Assembly: GCA_009885445.1 (NCBI GenBank)
Contig: VFKQ01000291.1
Location: 1 to 17,147 of the forward strand
From: Anaerolineaceae bacterium
GTDB taxonomy: Bacteria; Chloroflexota; Anaerolineae; Anaerolineales; Villigracilaceae
Length of the DNA stretch: 17,147 bases
Reading direction: 5' to 3'
In this document: positions 5,302-12,528 of the stretch, in pieces
Layout: every line of letters starts with the position of its first letter
How positions within the stretch are numbered: the first letter of the stretch is position 1
Position numbers and translations under genes: made by a program
The notes under the pieces: generated by a model
Databases searched by the model: none
What the model was told of the DNA's origin: nothing
What the model saw: only the letters and a program-made list of their open reading frames with translations

Positions 5302-7851
5302 ATGCTTGACACTCAAGGTAATTTCTTTCTGGGCCGCTTGTTTGATGTAGCCAAAAATAAACTGGCCGACAAGGCCTTGTTATATGACCCCGCAGACTTA
5401 ACCACGCACGCCCTCGTCACCGGCATGACGGGTTCAGGCAAGACCGGCTTGTGCGTTTCGATGCTCGAAGAGGCCGCTCTGCAAAACATTCCCGCCATCA
5501 TCATTGACCCCAAAGGCGACTTAACTAATTTGCTTTTGCACTTCCCCGACCTTCTGCCTGAAGATTTTCAACCCTGGCTGGACGCCGACGCCGTACGCCG
5601 TGAAGGCAAGCCCATTGAACAGGCCGCCAAAGAAACCAGCGAGGCATGGAAGAAGGGCCTCGCCGACTGGGGCATTGACCGCGAACGTTTGAACGCGCTT
5701 AAGAACGCCGCGGAGTTTGCCATCTACACGCCCGGCTCCGATGCGGGCATTCCCGTCAGCGTGTTGTCGTCGCTGGCGGCGCCGTCTATTCCGTGGGAGG
5801 GCAACCGCGAAATTTTGCGCGAAAAAATTTCGAGCACCGTCACTGCCATTTTGGGCTTGGTCGGCATGGATAACATTGACCCACTGCGTTCGCGCGAACA
5901 TATTTTGCTTGCAAATATTTTTGAATCGGCCTGGTCGCAGGGCAAAGACCTTGATCTGACCGAATTAATTTTGCAAACCCAAAAGCCGCAGTTCGATAAA
6001 TTGGGCGCATTCCCGCTCGAGTCTTTTTTCCCGTCCAAAGACCGCATGGACCTGGCGATTCTGCTCAACAACATCCTGGCCGCGCCCGGGTTTGAAACCT
6101 GGCGCGAGGGGCAGGGGCTGGATATTAAAGAAATGTTATGGGCCGAAGATGGCCGTCCGCGCCACAGTATTTTTTACATCGCGCACCTGAGCGACAGTGA
6201 GCGCATGTTCTTTGTCACTTTGCTTCTCTCCGCTGTTGAAACTTGGATGCGCACGCAAGCCGGTTCCAGCACACTTCGTGCCCTCGTTTACATGGACGAG
6301 ATTTTCGGATACATGCCGCCGACCGCCAACCCGCCTTCAAAGACCATCATGTTGCGCATGTTAAAACAGGCGCGCGCATTTGGCGTGGGCATGTTGCTGG
6401 CCACGCAAAATCCAGTAGACGTGGATTACAAAGGCATGTCTAACACCGGCACGTGGATCATCGGCAAACTGCAAACCGAGCAGGACAAACAACGTCTGCT
6501 TGACGGACTCGAGAGCGCGGCCGGCGCCAGCAATCGCGCCAAGTTGGACCGCCTGATCTCCGGCCTGGGCAAGCGCGTGTTTGTATTTCACAACGTGCAT
6601 GAAAAAGAACCGGTCGTTTTTCAGACTCGTTTCGCGATGAACTACCTCGCCGGACCGATGACGCGCGCACAGATACCTGCGCTGAATCAACTCGTTGGCG
6701 CGCAGGCAGTGATCAGTAAACAGTTATCAGTGACCAGTGCGCGCCCCCCCGCCTCAGTGGCCGGACTTGGAGCGGCTCCTGTTTCGATGGCTGACTCGGC
6801 CCCTGTCGCACGACCCGCCTCGAGCGCGGCGCGGACGAGCGCTCCGATGGGCGGAAGTGTGACTCGTCCATCCGTCCCCGGAGCGGTGGCGGAATATTTC
6901 CTGCCGATGAATTTTGGAATCACCGAAGCCTTCCGCGCCGCCGGTAAGACCATGCCCTCAGACGCGCGTCAATCGGGAATTTTGTATCGCCCCGCTTTGG
7001 CCGCTTCGGCGCAGGTGCGTTTTCTAGATCGCAAATATGGCGTGGACGCTGAAGTGGTGCGCGCCGCGTTAGTGGAAAACCCCGAGCGGCGCGGCGCTTT
7101 GCGTTGGGAAGATTATATTTATAGCGGCGCGTCCTTTGATAAAGTAGATTCGACTCCCGCGCCCGGTGCGCGTTTTGAATTGCTGGCGGCCACACTGGCT
7201 GACGCGAAATTGGTGACGGCCTTGCAAAAAGATTTTGTCGATTGGGTGTATCGCACAACCACGGTGAAAGCGCGCGCCAATGAAACGCTGAAAGTTTTTG
7301 GCGGCCCGGATGTTTCGCAAGCCGACTTTATGAAAGCCTGCGCCGAAGCCGCCAGTGCAGGCCGCGATGCTGAGATTAATAAACAAGCCGGTAAGTTGGA
7401 CCGTCAGATTGCGAGCCTGCAAGATAAGCTGGCCCGCGAAGAACGCGAATTGCGTTCGGACGAAGCCGATTTGCAAAATCGGAAGATCGAGTCGGGCGCA
7501 AATTTGGTGGAGCTGGGCGCGAGTTTGTTTGGCTTGGGCCGCAAGAAGAGCATCACCACGCAATTTTCAAAACACCGCCTGTCTGAAAATGCAAAGGCAG
7601 ATGTGACCGAATCGATACAGGCCATTGATCAGTTTAAAGAGCAGTTGACCGATCTTACAGCCGAGCGCGCCCGCATTGCAGAAGATGTGAACTCGCGCTG
7701 GGGTGACGTGGTTAATCGTATCAACGAAGTGACACTCAACCCGAAGAAGACGGACATCTACGTCAATCTTTTCGGCGTGGCTTGGACGCCGCATTACCTC
7801 GTTGAGATCGGCGGGCAGACGATTGAACTGCCAGCCTTCGGCGCGGAATAA
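5302..7851 (+). CDS. HerA/DUF87-type ATPase (helicase HerA-like)
   Basis: The start is ATG 5302 with TGGAGG at 5291-5296; the in-frame GTG at 5290 overlaps that ribosome binding site. The protein has 849 residues. The Walker A motif is GMTGSGKT (41-48), followed by IIIDPKGDL (67-73). Walker B is ALVYMDE (327-333). Then comes LLATQNPVDVDYKGMSNTG, typical of the HerA/FtsK/VirB4 superfamily of hexameric DNA-translocating ATPases. A Pro/Ala/Ser-rich linker (about 472-535) separates the motor from a C-terminal part. That part contains charged coiled coils (about 690-730 and 765-810) and ends in a compact beta-rich segment (DIYVNLFGVAWTPHYLVEIGG). No NurA-type nuclease or other partner gene is adjacent, so its process (DNA repair, transfer or other) is not shown. 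The linker DNA holds a 7-bp repeat array. Confidence 0.85.
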   Translation: MLDTQGNFFLGRLFDVAKNKLADKALLYDPADLTTHALVTGMTGSGKTGLCVSMLEEAALQNIPAIIIDPKGDLTNLLLHFPDLLPEDFQPWLDADAVRREGKPIEQAAKETSEAWKKGLADWGIDRERLNALKNAAEFAIYTPGSDAGIPVSVLSSLAAPSIPWEGNREILREKISSTVTAILGLVGMDNIDPLRSREHILLANIFESAWSQGKDLDLTELILQTQKPQFDKLGAFPLESFFPSKDRMDLAILLNNILAAPGFETWREGQGLDIKEMLWAEDGRPRHSIFYIAHLSDSERMFFVTLLLSAVETWMRTQAGSSTLRALVYMDEIFGYMPPTANPPSKTIMLRMLKQARAFGVGMLLATQNPVDVDYKGMSNTGTWIIGKLQTEQDKQRLLDGLESAAGASNRAKLDRLISGLGKRVFVFHNVHEKEPVVFQTRFAMNYLAGPMTRAQIPALNQLVGAQAVISKQLSVTSARPPASVAGLGAAPVSMADSAPVARPASSAARTSAPMGGSVTRPSVPGAVAEYFLPMNFGITEAFRAAGKTMPSDARQSGILYRPALAASAQVRFLDRKYGVDAEVVRAALVENPERRGALRWEDYIYSGASFDKVDSTPAPGARFELLAATLADAKLVTALQKDFVDWVYRTTTVKARANETLKVFGGPDVSQADFMKACAEAASAGRDAEINKQAGKLDRQIASLQDKLAREERELRSDEADLQNRKIESGANLVELGASLFGLGRKKSITTQFSKHRLSENAKADVTESIQAIDQFKEQLTDLTAERARIAEDVNSRWGDVVNRINEVTLNPKKTDIYVNLFGVAWTPHYLVEIGGQTIELPAFGAE
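6704..6738 (+). repeat. Five 7-bp repeats (NNNCAGT) inside the ATPase gene
   Basis: AGGCAGT, GATCAGT, AAACAGT, TATCAGT and GACCAGT follow one another without gaps. They encode AVISKQLSVTS in the linker. Six bases beyond the array there is a run of seven C (6744-6750). Seven-base units are not a multiple of three, so gain or loss of one would break the frame. Confidence 0.7.
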
Positions 7852-7870
7852 ATTTTTTGTTTTGGGGTTG

Positions 7871-7897
7871 TAGGGGCACGTCGTCGCCGTGCCCCTA
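7871..7897. repeat. Palindromic repeat TAGGGGCACG...CGTGCCCCTA
   Basis: Perfect 10-bp arms (7871-7880 and 7888-7897) with a 7-base loop lie 19 bases after the ATPase stop. It may serve as a transcript end, but it is followed by TTGTTAATT rather than a T run. It is similar in style to the palindrome at 12494-12524. Confidence 0.7.
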
Positions 7898-7958
7898 TTG
7901 TTAATTGGAACCTCGTTCGCTCTTGCCTCGTCATTAAGCCATCTCTCACCCCCACAGG

Positions 7959-7964
7959 TATAAT
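7959..7964 (+). promoter_or_regulatory. Consensus -10 box (TATAAT) for the VanW-domain gene
   Basis: A perfect TATAAT ends seven bases before ATG 7972. The expected start site falls on or next to the start codon, and there is no Shine-Dalgarno sequence, so the mRNA is probably leaderless. No strong -35 is seen at 17 bp. Confidence 0.6.
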
Positions 7965-7971
7965 CCTAAAT

Positions 7972-9855
7972 ATGGCAATCGCTTCGCAATCTTTCACTCG
8001 TCCTTTGCCGCTTTCGGCGCAAGTTTTTGCCGCGCTGACTCTCGGGCTGGGCAGTTTCTTCGCCTTCATCATCGCCTGGACGTTGGGCTACCAACTGCTT
8101 TTTGCCGGGCGCATCTTCCCGGGCGTCTCTGTCGCGGGCGTGGACGTTTCTGGCCTGAACCCACAGGAAGCCTCGGTGAAATTAAATGCCGCGCTGTCGT
8201 TTCCGCTCAACGGCACGATTCTCTTTCGCGATAACGATAAATTTTGGAGCGCCTCGCCCGTCGAATTGGGCATGGTCTTCGACGCCTCGGCCAGCGCGCA
8301 AGCCGCCTTTGAGCACGGACGTTCCGCGAATCCATTTCGCGCCATCGCGGACCAACTCGGCGCGCGCCGTGGCCCTGCAAATGTGTCGCCGGTTATTATT
8401 TTTGACCAGCGCCTGGCCTACGCTTATATTAATAACCTTGCGGCGCAGGTCAACCAGCCAGTGCTTGAAGCCAGTCTAAAAATCGAAGGCACGAACGTGA
8501 TTACATTGCCCGGCCAAAGCGGACGTCAAGTGGACGTGGACGCAACGCTGGCCCTGCTCAGCGCGCAACTGCAAACTTTTCACGATTTTGAAATTCCGCT
8601 TTTCGTGCGCGAAGACGCCCCGTTGATCGCGGACGTTTCCTCGCAAGCTGAGTCCGCGCGCAATATTATTTCACAGGCACTGTTCATTACCCTGCCCAAC
8701 GCAACCGTCGGTGACGCTGGTCCGTGGGCGTTTGACCAGGCTTTCCTCGCCTCCATATTGACCGTGAAGCGAGTGGACGTCAACGGCATCCCCCAAATTC
8801 AAGTGGGACTCGAAACTGGCGCGCTCGTGCAGGCGCTGATTTCCATCGCCGCGCAAGTGGACCAAAAAGCGAAAGACGCACGCTTTTATTTTGATGACCC
8901 CACTTCCCAACTTGTGCTCATCGAACCATCTACCTTGGGTCGCGCCACAGACGTACCCGCCACCATTGAAGCCATCAATGCCGCCTTGTTGCGCGGTGAG
9001 CACAACTCTGCATTGGTGGTCAACGAAACCAGACCGGCCATCACAGACGATGCCACCGCCGAGTCTTTGGGCATTCGTGAACTGGTCAGCTCGCAGACCA
9101 CTTACTTTTATGGCTCCAGCGCCGAGCGATTGCAAAATGTAGAAATCGCCGCCGAGCGCTTCCACGGAATCTTCGTCGCCCCGGGCGCAACCTTCTCGAT
9201 GGGCGAAATCCTCGGCGATGTGAGCCTCGATAACGGCTTCACCGAAGCGTGGATCATTTACGGCGGGCGCACCATCAAGGGCGTCGGCGGGGGAGTGTGT
9301 CAGGTCAGCACCACTTTATTCCGCGCGGCATTTTTTGCGGGCTTTCCCATCGTCGAACGTTACTCACATGCTTATCGCGTCTCCTATTATGAGCGCACCG
9401 CCGGCGGCGGACGTGACCCCAATCTGGCGGGCATGGACGCCACCGTTTATTTCCCGCTTGTAGATTTCAAATTCGTCAACGACTCGCCCCACTGGTTGTT
9501 GATGGAAACCTACTTTCTCGGCGACCACCTCACCTGGAAGTTTTACTCCACCTCCGATGGCCGCTCCGTCACCTATGACACCACCGGCCCGATCAACGTG
9601 CGTCCCGCGCCGCCCGCGCTCTTTGAAGTCAACGCCGATCTCAATAAAGACCAGCTCAAACAAGTAGACTGGTCCGCCAACGGCGCAGACGTCACTGTCA
9701 CGCGCACAGTCTGGAAGAACGGCGCAATTTACTTCACAGATATTTTCCAAACCCATTACGAACCCTGGCAGGCCATCTGTCAATACGGGCCGGGCACCGA
9801 AGACCCCGAGAAGCAGGCCAAGAATCAAGAAAAATGTTTGCCGCCTGCATCCTGA
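7972..9855 (+). CDS. VanW-family membrane-anchored envelope protein
   Basis: The protein has 627 residues from ATG 7972. An N-terminal membrane helix (about 13-42) anchors it, with the bulk outside the cell. Residues about 48-370 form repeated alpha/beta segments starting with IFPGVSVAGVDVSGLNPQEA, the pattern of the PG_binding_4 type that precedes VanW domains. The VanW domain (about 375-515) contains the hallmark GVGGGVCQVSTTLFRAA with Cys443, then ERYSHAYRVSYY and GMDATVYFP. The C-terminal 100 residues are a beta-type extension ending in a Lys/Glu-rich tail. VanW proteins occur in vancomycin-resistance clusters and widely elsewhere; their biochemical role is not established, so resistance should not be inferred. 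The gene appears to be monocistronic with a leaderless promoter. Confidence 0.88.
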   Translation: MAIASQSFTRPLPLSAQVFAALTLGLGSFFAFIIAWTLGYQLLFAGRIFPGVSVAGVDVSGLNPQEASVKLNAALSFPLNGTILFRDNDKFWSASPVELGMVFDASASAQAAFEHGRSANPFRAIADQLGARRGPANVSPVIIFDQRLAYAYINNLAAQVNQPVLEASLKIEGTNVITLPGQSGRQVDVDATLALLSAQLQTFHDFEIPLFVREDAPLIADVSSQAESARNIISQALFITLPNATVGDAGPWAFDQAFLASILTVKRVDVNGIPQIQVGLETGALVQALISIAAQVDQKAKDARFYFDDPTSQLVLIEPSTLGRATDVPATIEAINAALLRGEHNSALVVNETRPAITDDATAESLGIRELVSSQTTYFYGSSAERLQNVEIAAERFHGIFVAPGATFSMGEILGDVSLDNGFTEAWIIYGGRTIKGVGGGVCQVSTTLFRAAFFAGFPIVERYSHAYRVSYYERTAGGGRDPNLAGMDATVYFPLVDFKFVNDSPHWLLMETYFLGDHLTWKFYSTSDGRSVTYDTTGPINVRPAPPALFEVNADLNKDQLKQVDWSANGADVTVTRTVWKNGAIYFTDIFQTHYEPWQAICQYGPGTEDPEKQAKNQEKCLPPAS

Positions 9856-9912
9856 CCTGACTTGGAAAACAGATTCCCTTATTCACGGACTTCATTAGGT
9901 TGACGCGGAAAA

Positions 9913-9940
9913 GCACGGGTTTTTAAATTTTTTTCCGTGC
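9913..9940. repeat. Short inverted repeat GCACGG...CCGTGC
   Basis: Six-bp arms (9913-9918, 9935-9940) surround an A/T-only loop. It lies 58 bases after the VanW gene stop. On the minus strand it is followed by TTTTCC and looks terminator-like, but no minus-strand gene ends here. On the plus strand it is a weak candidate for the VanW transcript end. Confidence 0.35.
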
Positions 9941-9960
9941 AAATTCACAATAACCCTTAC

Positions 9961-10030
9961 CACGAAGACACCAAGGCGCTAAGCCACAAAGTTATTTTTC
10001 TTGGTGACTTTGAGACTTTGTGCCTTCGTG
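9961..10030. repeat. Imperfect palindromic repeat, CACGAAG...CTTCGTG type
   Basis: Outer arms CACGAAGACACCAAG (9961-9975) and CTTTGTGCCTTCGTG (10016-10030) match at 13 of 15 positions. The loop contains further CACAAAG/CTTGGTG segments that can also pair. It is the same family as the perfect copy at 14813-14869. With the small palindromes nearby it fills most of the 279-base gap 9856-10134, which has no coding frame I support. Confidence 0.7.
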
Positions 10031-10065
10031 ACTAAAACGCAGATTTTTCAGAAACTTTCTGAGGA

Positions 10066-10086
10066 GTTAGAAAACCCTTTTCTGAC
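10066..10086. promoter_or_regulatory. Small hairpin overlapping the -35 of the Trm112-like gene
   Basis: GTTAGAAAA (10066-10074), loop CCC, TTTTCTGAC (10078-10086): nine pairs with one T-G. The right arm overlaps the proposed -35. Just upstream TCAGAAA-C-TTTCTGA (10048-10062) is another palindrome. They could be operator sites or repeat remnants. Confidence 0.35.
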
Positions 10087-10110
10087 CCACTCAATCCAAC
10101 ATGGTAAAAT
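10082..10110 (+). promoter_or_regulatory. Probable promoter of the Trm112/HEAT/LCP cluster
   Basis: CTGACC (10082-10087), a 17-base spacer, and the extended -10 TG-G-TAAAAT (10102-10110). A start near 10117 leaves a short leader containing GGAGA (10126-10130) before ATG 10135. Confidence 0.5.
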
Positions 10111-10134
10111 CCCCGCCTGTTAAACGGAGAAACA

Positions 10135-10353
10135 ATGCTTAGTACCGAACTGCTTGAAATCCTGCGTTGCCCAAACTGCGTCCGCGAAAAAGACGGCCTG
10201 CTCACTTTACACAAAGACGCCTGGCTCGTCTGCGCCGACTGCAATCGCAAATACCCCATCCTCGACGACATCCCCGTCCTGCTGATCGACGAGGGCGAGA
10301 AGTGGATTCAAACCGAAACGTCCAAACTGCCCATCCCGCCGCCGTCAAAATAA
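10135..10353 (+). CDS. Trm112-like zinc-binding protein
   Basis: The 72-residue protein starts at ATG 10135 with GGAGA five bases upstream. It begins MLSTELLEILRCPNC and has a second pair, CADC. The four cysteines (12, 15, 33, 36) make a zinc ribbon. KYPILDDIPVLL is the characteristic closing motif of the Trm112/YcaR family. In eukaryotes Trm112 activates several methyltransferases; the role of the bacterial members is not well defined. Its stop overlaps the next start by one base (TAATG), so it is coupled to the HEAT-repeat gene. Confidence 0.88.
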   Translation: MLSTELLEILRCPNCVREKDGLLTLHKDAWLVCADCNRKYPILDDIPVLLIDEGEKWIQTETSKLPIPPPSK

Positions 10354-10916
10354 TGCGCGACCTGCTCGCAGACCTTTCCAGCGGTGACGAAGCGCGCGCC
10401 GAGGCGGCCTCACAAGCGCTGGCAAAGTTTGGAGATTCGGCGGCGACTGCCCTCAGTGACATGCTCGCCCACCCAAACGTGGACGCCCGCTGGTGGGCGG
10501 TGCGCACCCTCGCCGCGCTTCCGACTCCGCGCCCCGAGCGGCTCCTGCCTGCGTTAGTCGACTCAGCCCCCGCAGTGCGTCAATGCGCCGCGCTCGGGCT
10601 GGCGAAAAATCCCTCGGAAGCCGCGACCCCTCACCTCGTCCGCGCATTGAGCGATGCAGATGCGCTGACCGCTGAATTGGCTGGTCATGCCCTCGTGGCA
10701 ATCGGCCCGTCGGCGGTGCCAAGTCTGCTGGATGCGCTAAAAAATTCTGCGCAGGCCGCCCGCATTCAGGCCTTGCGCGCCCTCGCAGAAATCGGCGACC
10801 AGCGCGCCATCTCGGCTATGATTGCCGCCGCCACAGAAGACTCGGCCATGCTCCACTACTGGGCCGAAAAAGGACTCGACAAATTGGGCGTCAACATGGT
10901 CTATCTTAAACCTTGA
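10353..10916 (+). CDS. HEAT-repeat protein
   Basis: The protein has 187 residues from ATG 10353, which shares a base with the preceding TAA. An upstream extension in the same frame exists but lies inside the Trm112 gene, so it is not used. The sequence is Ala/Leu-rich with about five helical HEAT-type repeats. Visible units include VDARWWAVRTLAALP, PAVRQCAALGLAKNPS, LTAELAGHALVAIGPSAVPSLLDAL and AARIQALRALAEIGDQRAI. Such proteins are curved scaffolds for protein contacts; bacterial PBS-lyase-type HEAT proteins vary widely in role. No enzymatic motif is seen. It ends seven bases before the LCP gene start, so all three genes of this cluster are probably on one mRNA. Confidence 0.82.
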   Translation: MRDLLADLSSGDEARAEAASQALAKFGDSAATALSDMLAHPNVDARWWAVRTLAALPTPRPERLLPALVDSAPAVRQCAALGLAKNPSEAATPHLVRALSDADALTAELAGHALVAIGPSAVPSLLDALKNSAQAARIQALRALAEIGDQRAISAMIAAATEDSAMLHYWAEKGLDKLGVNMVYLKP

Positions 10917-10923
10917 GAAAAAA

Positions 10924-12402
10924 ATGAAAAAAATCAACCTGCCAAAATTATCCATGCCGAAAATTAAATTCAAGCGACCGACCCTCGGTCAAACCATTTA
11001 CTGGGTCATCGGACTCAGCCTGGCCATTAGCCTGTTCATCTTTGCGCGCGGCTTTTTCGTGTGCTTCAATCTCGCAAACATCCCGGGCACGCCGCTGGCC
11101 AACTGTGCCAATGCCGGCGGGGTCTCTGGCCCGATCATCACCGACCCGCAGGGAACACCGCTGGCGGGCAACCCCACTCCCGCTGGCCCAGCCGCGCCTG
11201 TGGATTTGCCGCCTCCTTCATGGGACGGCGGCAGTCGCGTGAACGTGCTTTTCATCGGCATCGACTCGCGCGACTGGGAAGTTGAAAGGTGCCCGCGCTC
11301 CGACACGATGATCGTCTTCACCATTGACCCGATTACCAAGACGGCGGGCATGCTTTCCATTCCGCGAGACATGTGGGTGAACATCCCCGGCTCTGACTAT
11401 GGTCGTATTAATCAAGCCTACAATTTGGGGTGCGCCTACAATCTGCCGGGCGGCGGCCCCGCGCTGGCCATGCAGACGGCCTCGCAGTTTCTGGGTGTGC
11501 CGATTAATTATTACGCCCAGGTGGACTTCGACACCTTCATTCAAATGATCGACACCATCGGCGGCATTGATGTGTTGGTCAAAGAAAAGCTCATCCTCGA
11601 CCCGATTGGCGAGGGCATGGATCATGTGGCGATCACACCTGGCGTGCGTCACCTCACGGGTTGGAAGGCGCTGGCGTATGCGCGCACGCGCCATACGGCG
11701 AACGGCGATGTGGACCGCGCCCAGCGTCAGCAACAGGTGGTTTTCGCCATTCTTAACAAGGTATTCACCCCCGATTATTTCCCCACCTTTGTGAAGCAGG
11801 CGCCGGATTTGTACAACCAAATGTCGGCAGGTATTCACACTAACATTTCGTTTGAAGATGGTTTAAAGCTGGCCGTTCTGCTTTCGCAGATTCCGCGCTC
11901 GGCCATCAAGACCGGCATAATTGACCAGAACATGACTATTCCATTTAACACCACCCTCGGCGGACAGCCCGCGGCGGTGTTGAAGCCGATTGCTGAGCGT
12001 GTGCGCGTTGTGCGCGACGAGATTTTCGGCACCGGCGGCGGCGCGGCCAACGGTCCGCTGGCGGTCAGCGGCCAGGTGGAAACGGCTAACTTGCTGATTC
12101 TGGCCAAGCAGGAGAATCCGCGCATTCGTATTTTGAACGGCACGTTCACCGGCGATCTCGGTCAGCGGGCGGCGGCGTACTTTCAGGGTCAGTTTGGACT
12201 CAATGTCACCGAGCTGGGCAATACGAGTGGGTTGGAGCGCACCACGTTTGTGATCTACTCGCCCAAGTTGTACTCGTTGAAATTTTTCATGGCGCTGTTT
12301 GGAGCAAATAGCCATTCACAAATCAAATTCTCACCCGACCCCGCCTCGACGGTGGATATTGAAATCCGTTTGGGCACGGACGCGATCGGGCTAATTCCGT
12401 AG
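10924..12402 (+). CDS. LytR-CpsA-Psr (LCP) family protein
   Basis: The protein has 492 residues from ATG 10924; the ribosome binding site is weak (GAGAAAA), consistent with coupling to the gene just upstream. After a basic N-terminus there is one membrane helix (23-45), then a Pro/Gly-rich stalk (50-100). The LCP catalytic domain (about 105-285) shows NVLFIGIDSRD, SDTMIVFTIDP, MLSIPRDMWVNIPG, INQAYNLG, DFDTFIQMIDTIGGIDV and ALAYARTRHT followed by DRAQRQQQ. These residues hold the polyprenyl-pyrophosphate substrate. LCP enzymes transfer glycopolymers from a lipid carrier to peptidoglycan or other envelope acceptors. A LytR_C-type domain follows at about 395-470 (IRILNGTFTGDLG...). The acceptor here is unknown. 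Confidence 0.92.
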   Translation: MKKINLPKLSMPKIKFKRPTLGQTIYWVIGLSLAISLFIFARGFFVCFNLANIPGTPLANCANAGGVSGPIITDPQGTPLAGNPTPAGPAAPVDLPPPSWDGGSRVNVLFIGIDSRDWEVERCPRSDTMIVFTIDPITKTAGMLSIPRDMWVNIPGSDYGRINQAYNLGCAYNLPGGGPALAMQTASQFLGVPINYYAQVDFDTFIQMIDTIGGIDVLVKEKLILDPIGEGMDHVAITPGVRHLTGWKALAYARTRHTANGDVDRAQRQQQVVFAILNKVFTPDYFPTFVKQAPDLYNQMSAGIHTNISFEDGLKLAVLLSQIPRSAIKTGIIDQNMTIPFNTTLGGQPAAVLKPIAERVRVVRDEIFGTGGGAANGPLAVSGQVETANLLILAKQENPRIRILNGTFTGDLGQRAAAYFQGQFGLNVTELGNTSGLERTTFVIYSPKLYSLKFFMALFGANSHSQIKFSPDPASTVDIEIRLGTDAIGLIP

Positions 12403-12421
12403 AACAAAAATGTAAAAAAAA

Positions 12422-12456
12422 AGAGACGGTCACTTTCGTAGTGACCGTCTCTCTTT
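12422..12456. terminator. Bidirectional terminator between convergent genes
   Basis: A perfect 13-bp stem, AGAGACGGTCACT (12422-12434) and AGTGACCGTCTCT (12440-12452), has loop TTCGT. On the left it is bordered by A9 (12414-12422), which becomes a U run for the minus-strand transcript; on the right by CTTT. It is therefore a very good terminator for the minus-strand pair and a fair one for the LCP gene. Confidence 0.88.
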
Positions 12457-12475
12457 GATTCGGGCGAGAATCAAA
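12454..12475. repeat. Second hairpin in the convergent gap
   Basis: TTTGATTC (12454-12461) and GAATCAAA (12468-12475) are perfect 8-bp arms around GGGCGA. It directly abuts the stem at 12422-12452. It may support termination or be a repeat remnant. Confidence 0.55.
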
Positions 12476-12493
12476 ATTGTTATGAATGATGGA

Positions 12494-12524
12494 TGTAGGG
12501 CCGCAGCATTGCCGCGGCCCTACA
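12494..12524. repeat. Palindromic repeat TGTAGGGCCGC...GCGGCCCTACA
   Basis: Perfect 11-bp arms (12494-12504 and 12514-12524) with a 9-base loop lie five bases beyond the stop of the minus-strand gene. It has the same design as 7871-7897: (G)TAGGG plus a GC-rich core. Confidence 0.75.
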
Positions 12525-12528
12525 AAAT

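Noticed and set aside
1..7851. A PLD nuclease plus HerA-like ATPase defence module
   Set aside because: PLD-type nucleases do pair with HerA-like ATPases in some defence systems, but here they are separated by about 4.7 kb, five unrelated genes, two terminators and separate promoters.
7972..9855. Vancomycin resistance locus, because of the VanW domain
   Set aside because: No vanH, vanA/B ligase, vanX or two-component genes are present; VanW domains are widespread in envelope proteins without resistance.
10822..10923. N-terminal extension of the LCP protein upstream of ATG 10924
   Set aside because: It overlaps the end of the HEAT gene, is Pro/Lys/Ser-rich without pattern, and the basic MKKINLPKLS start before the membrane helix is typical.
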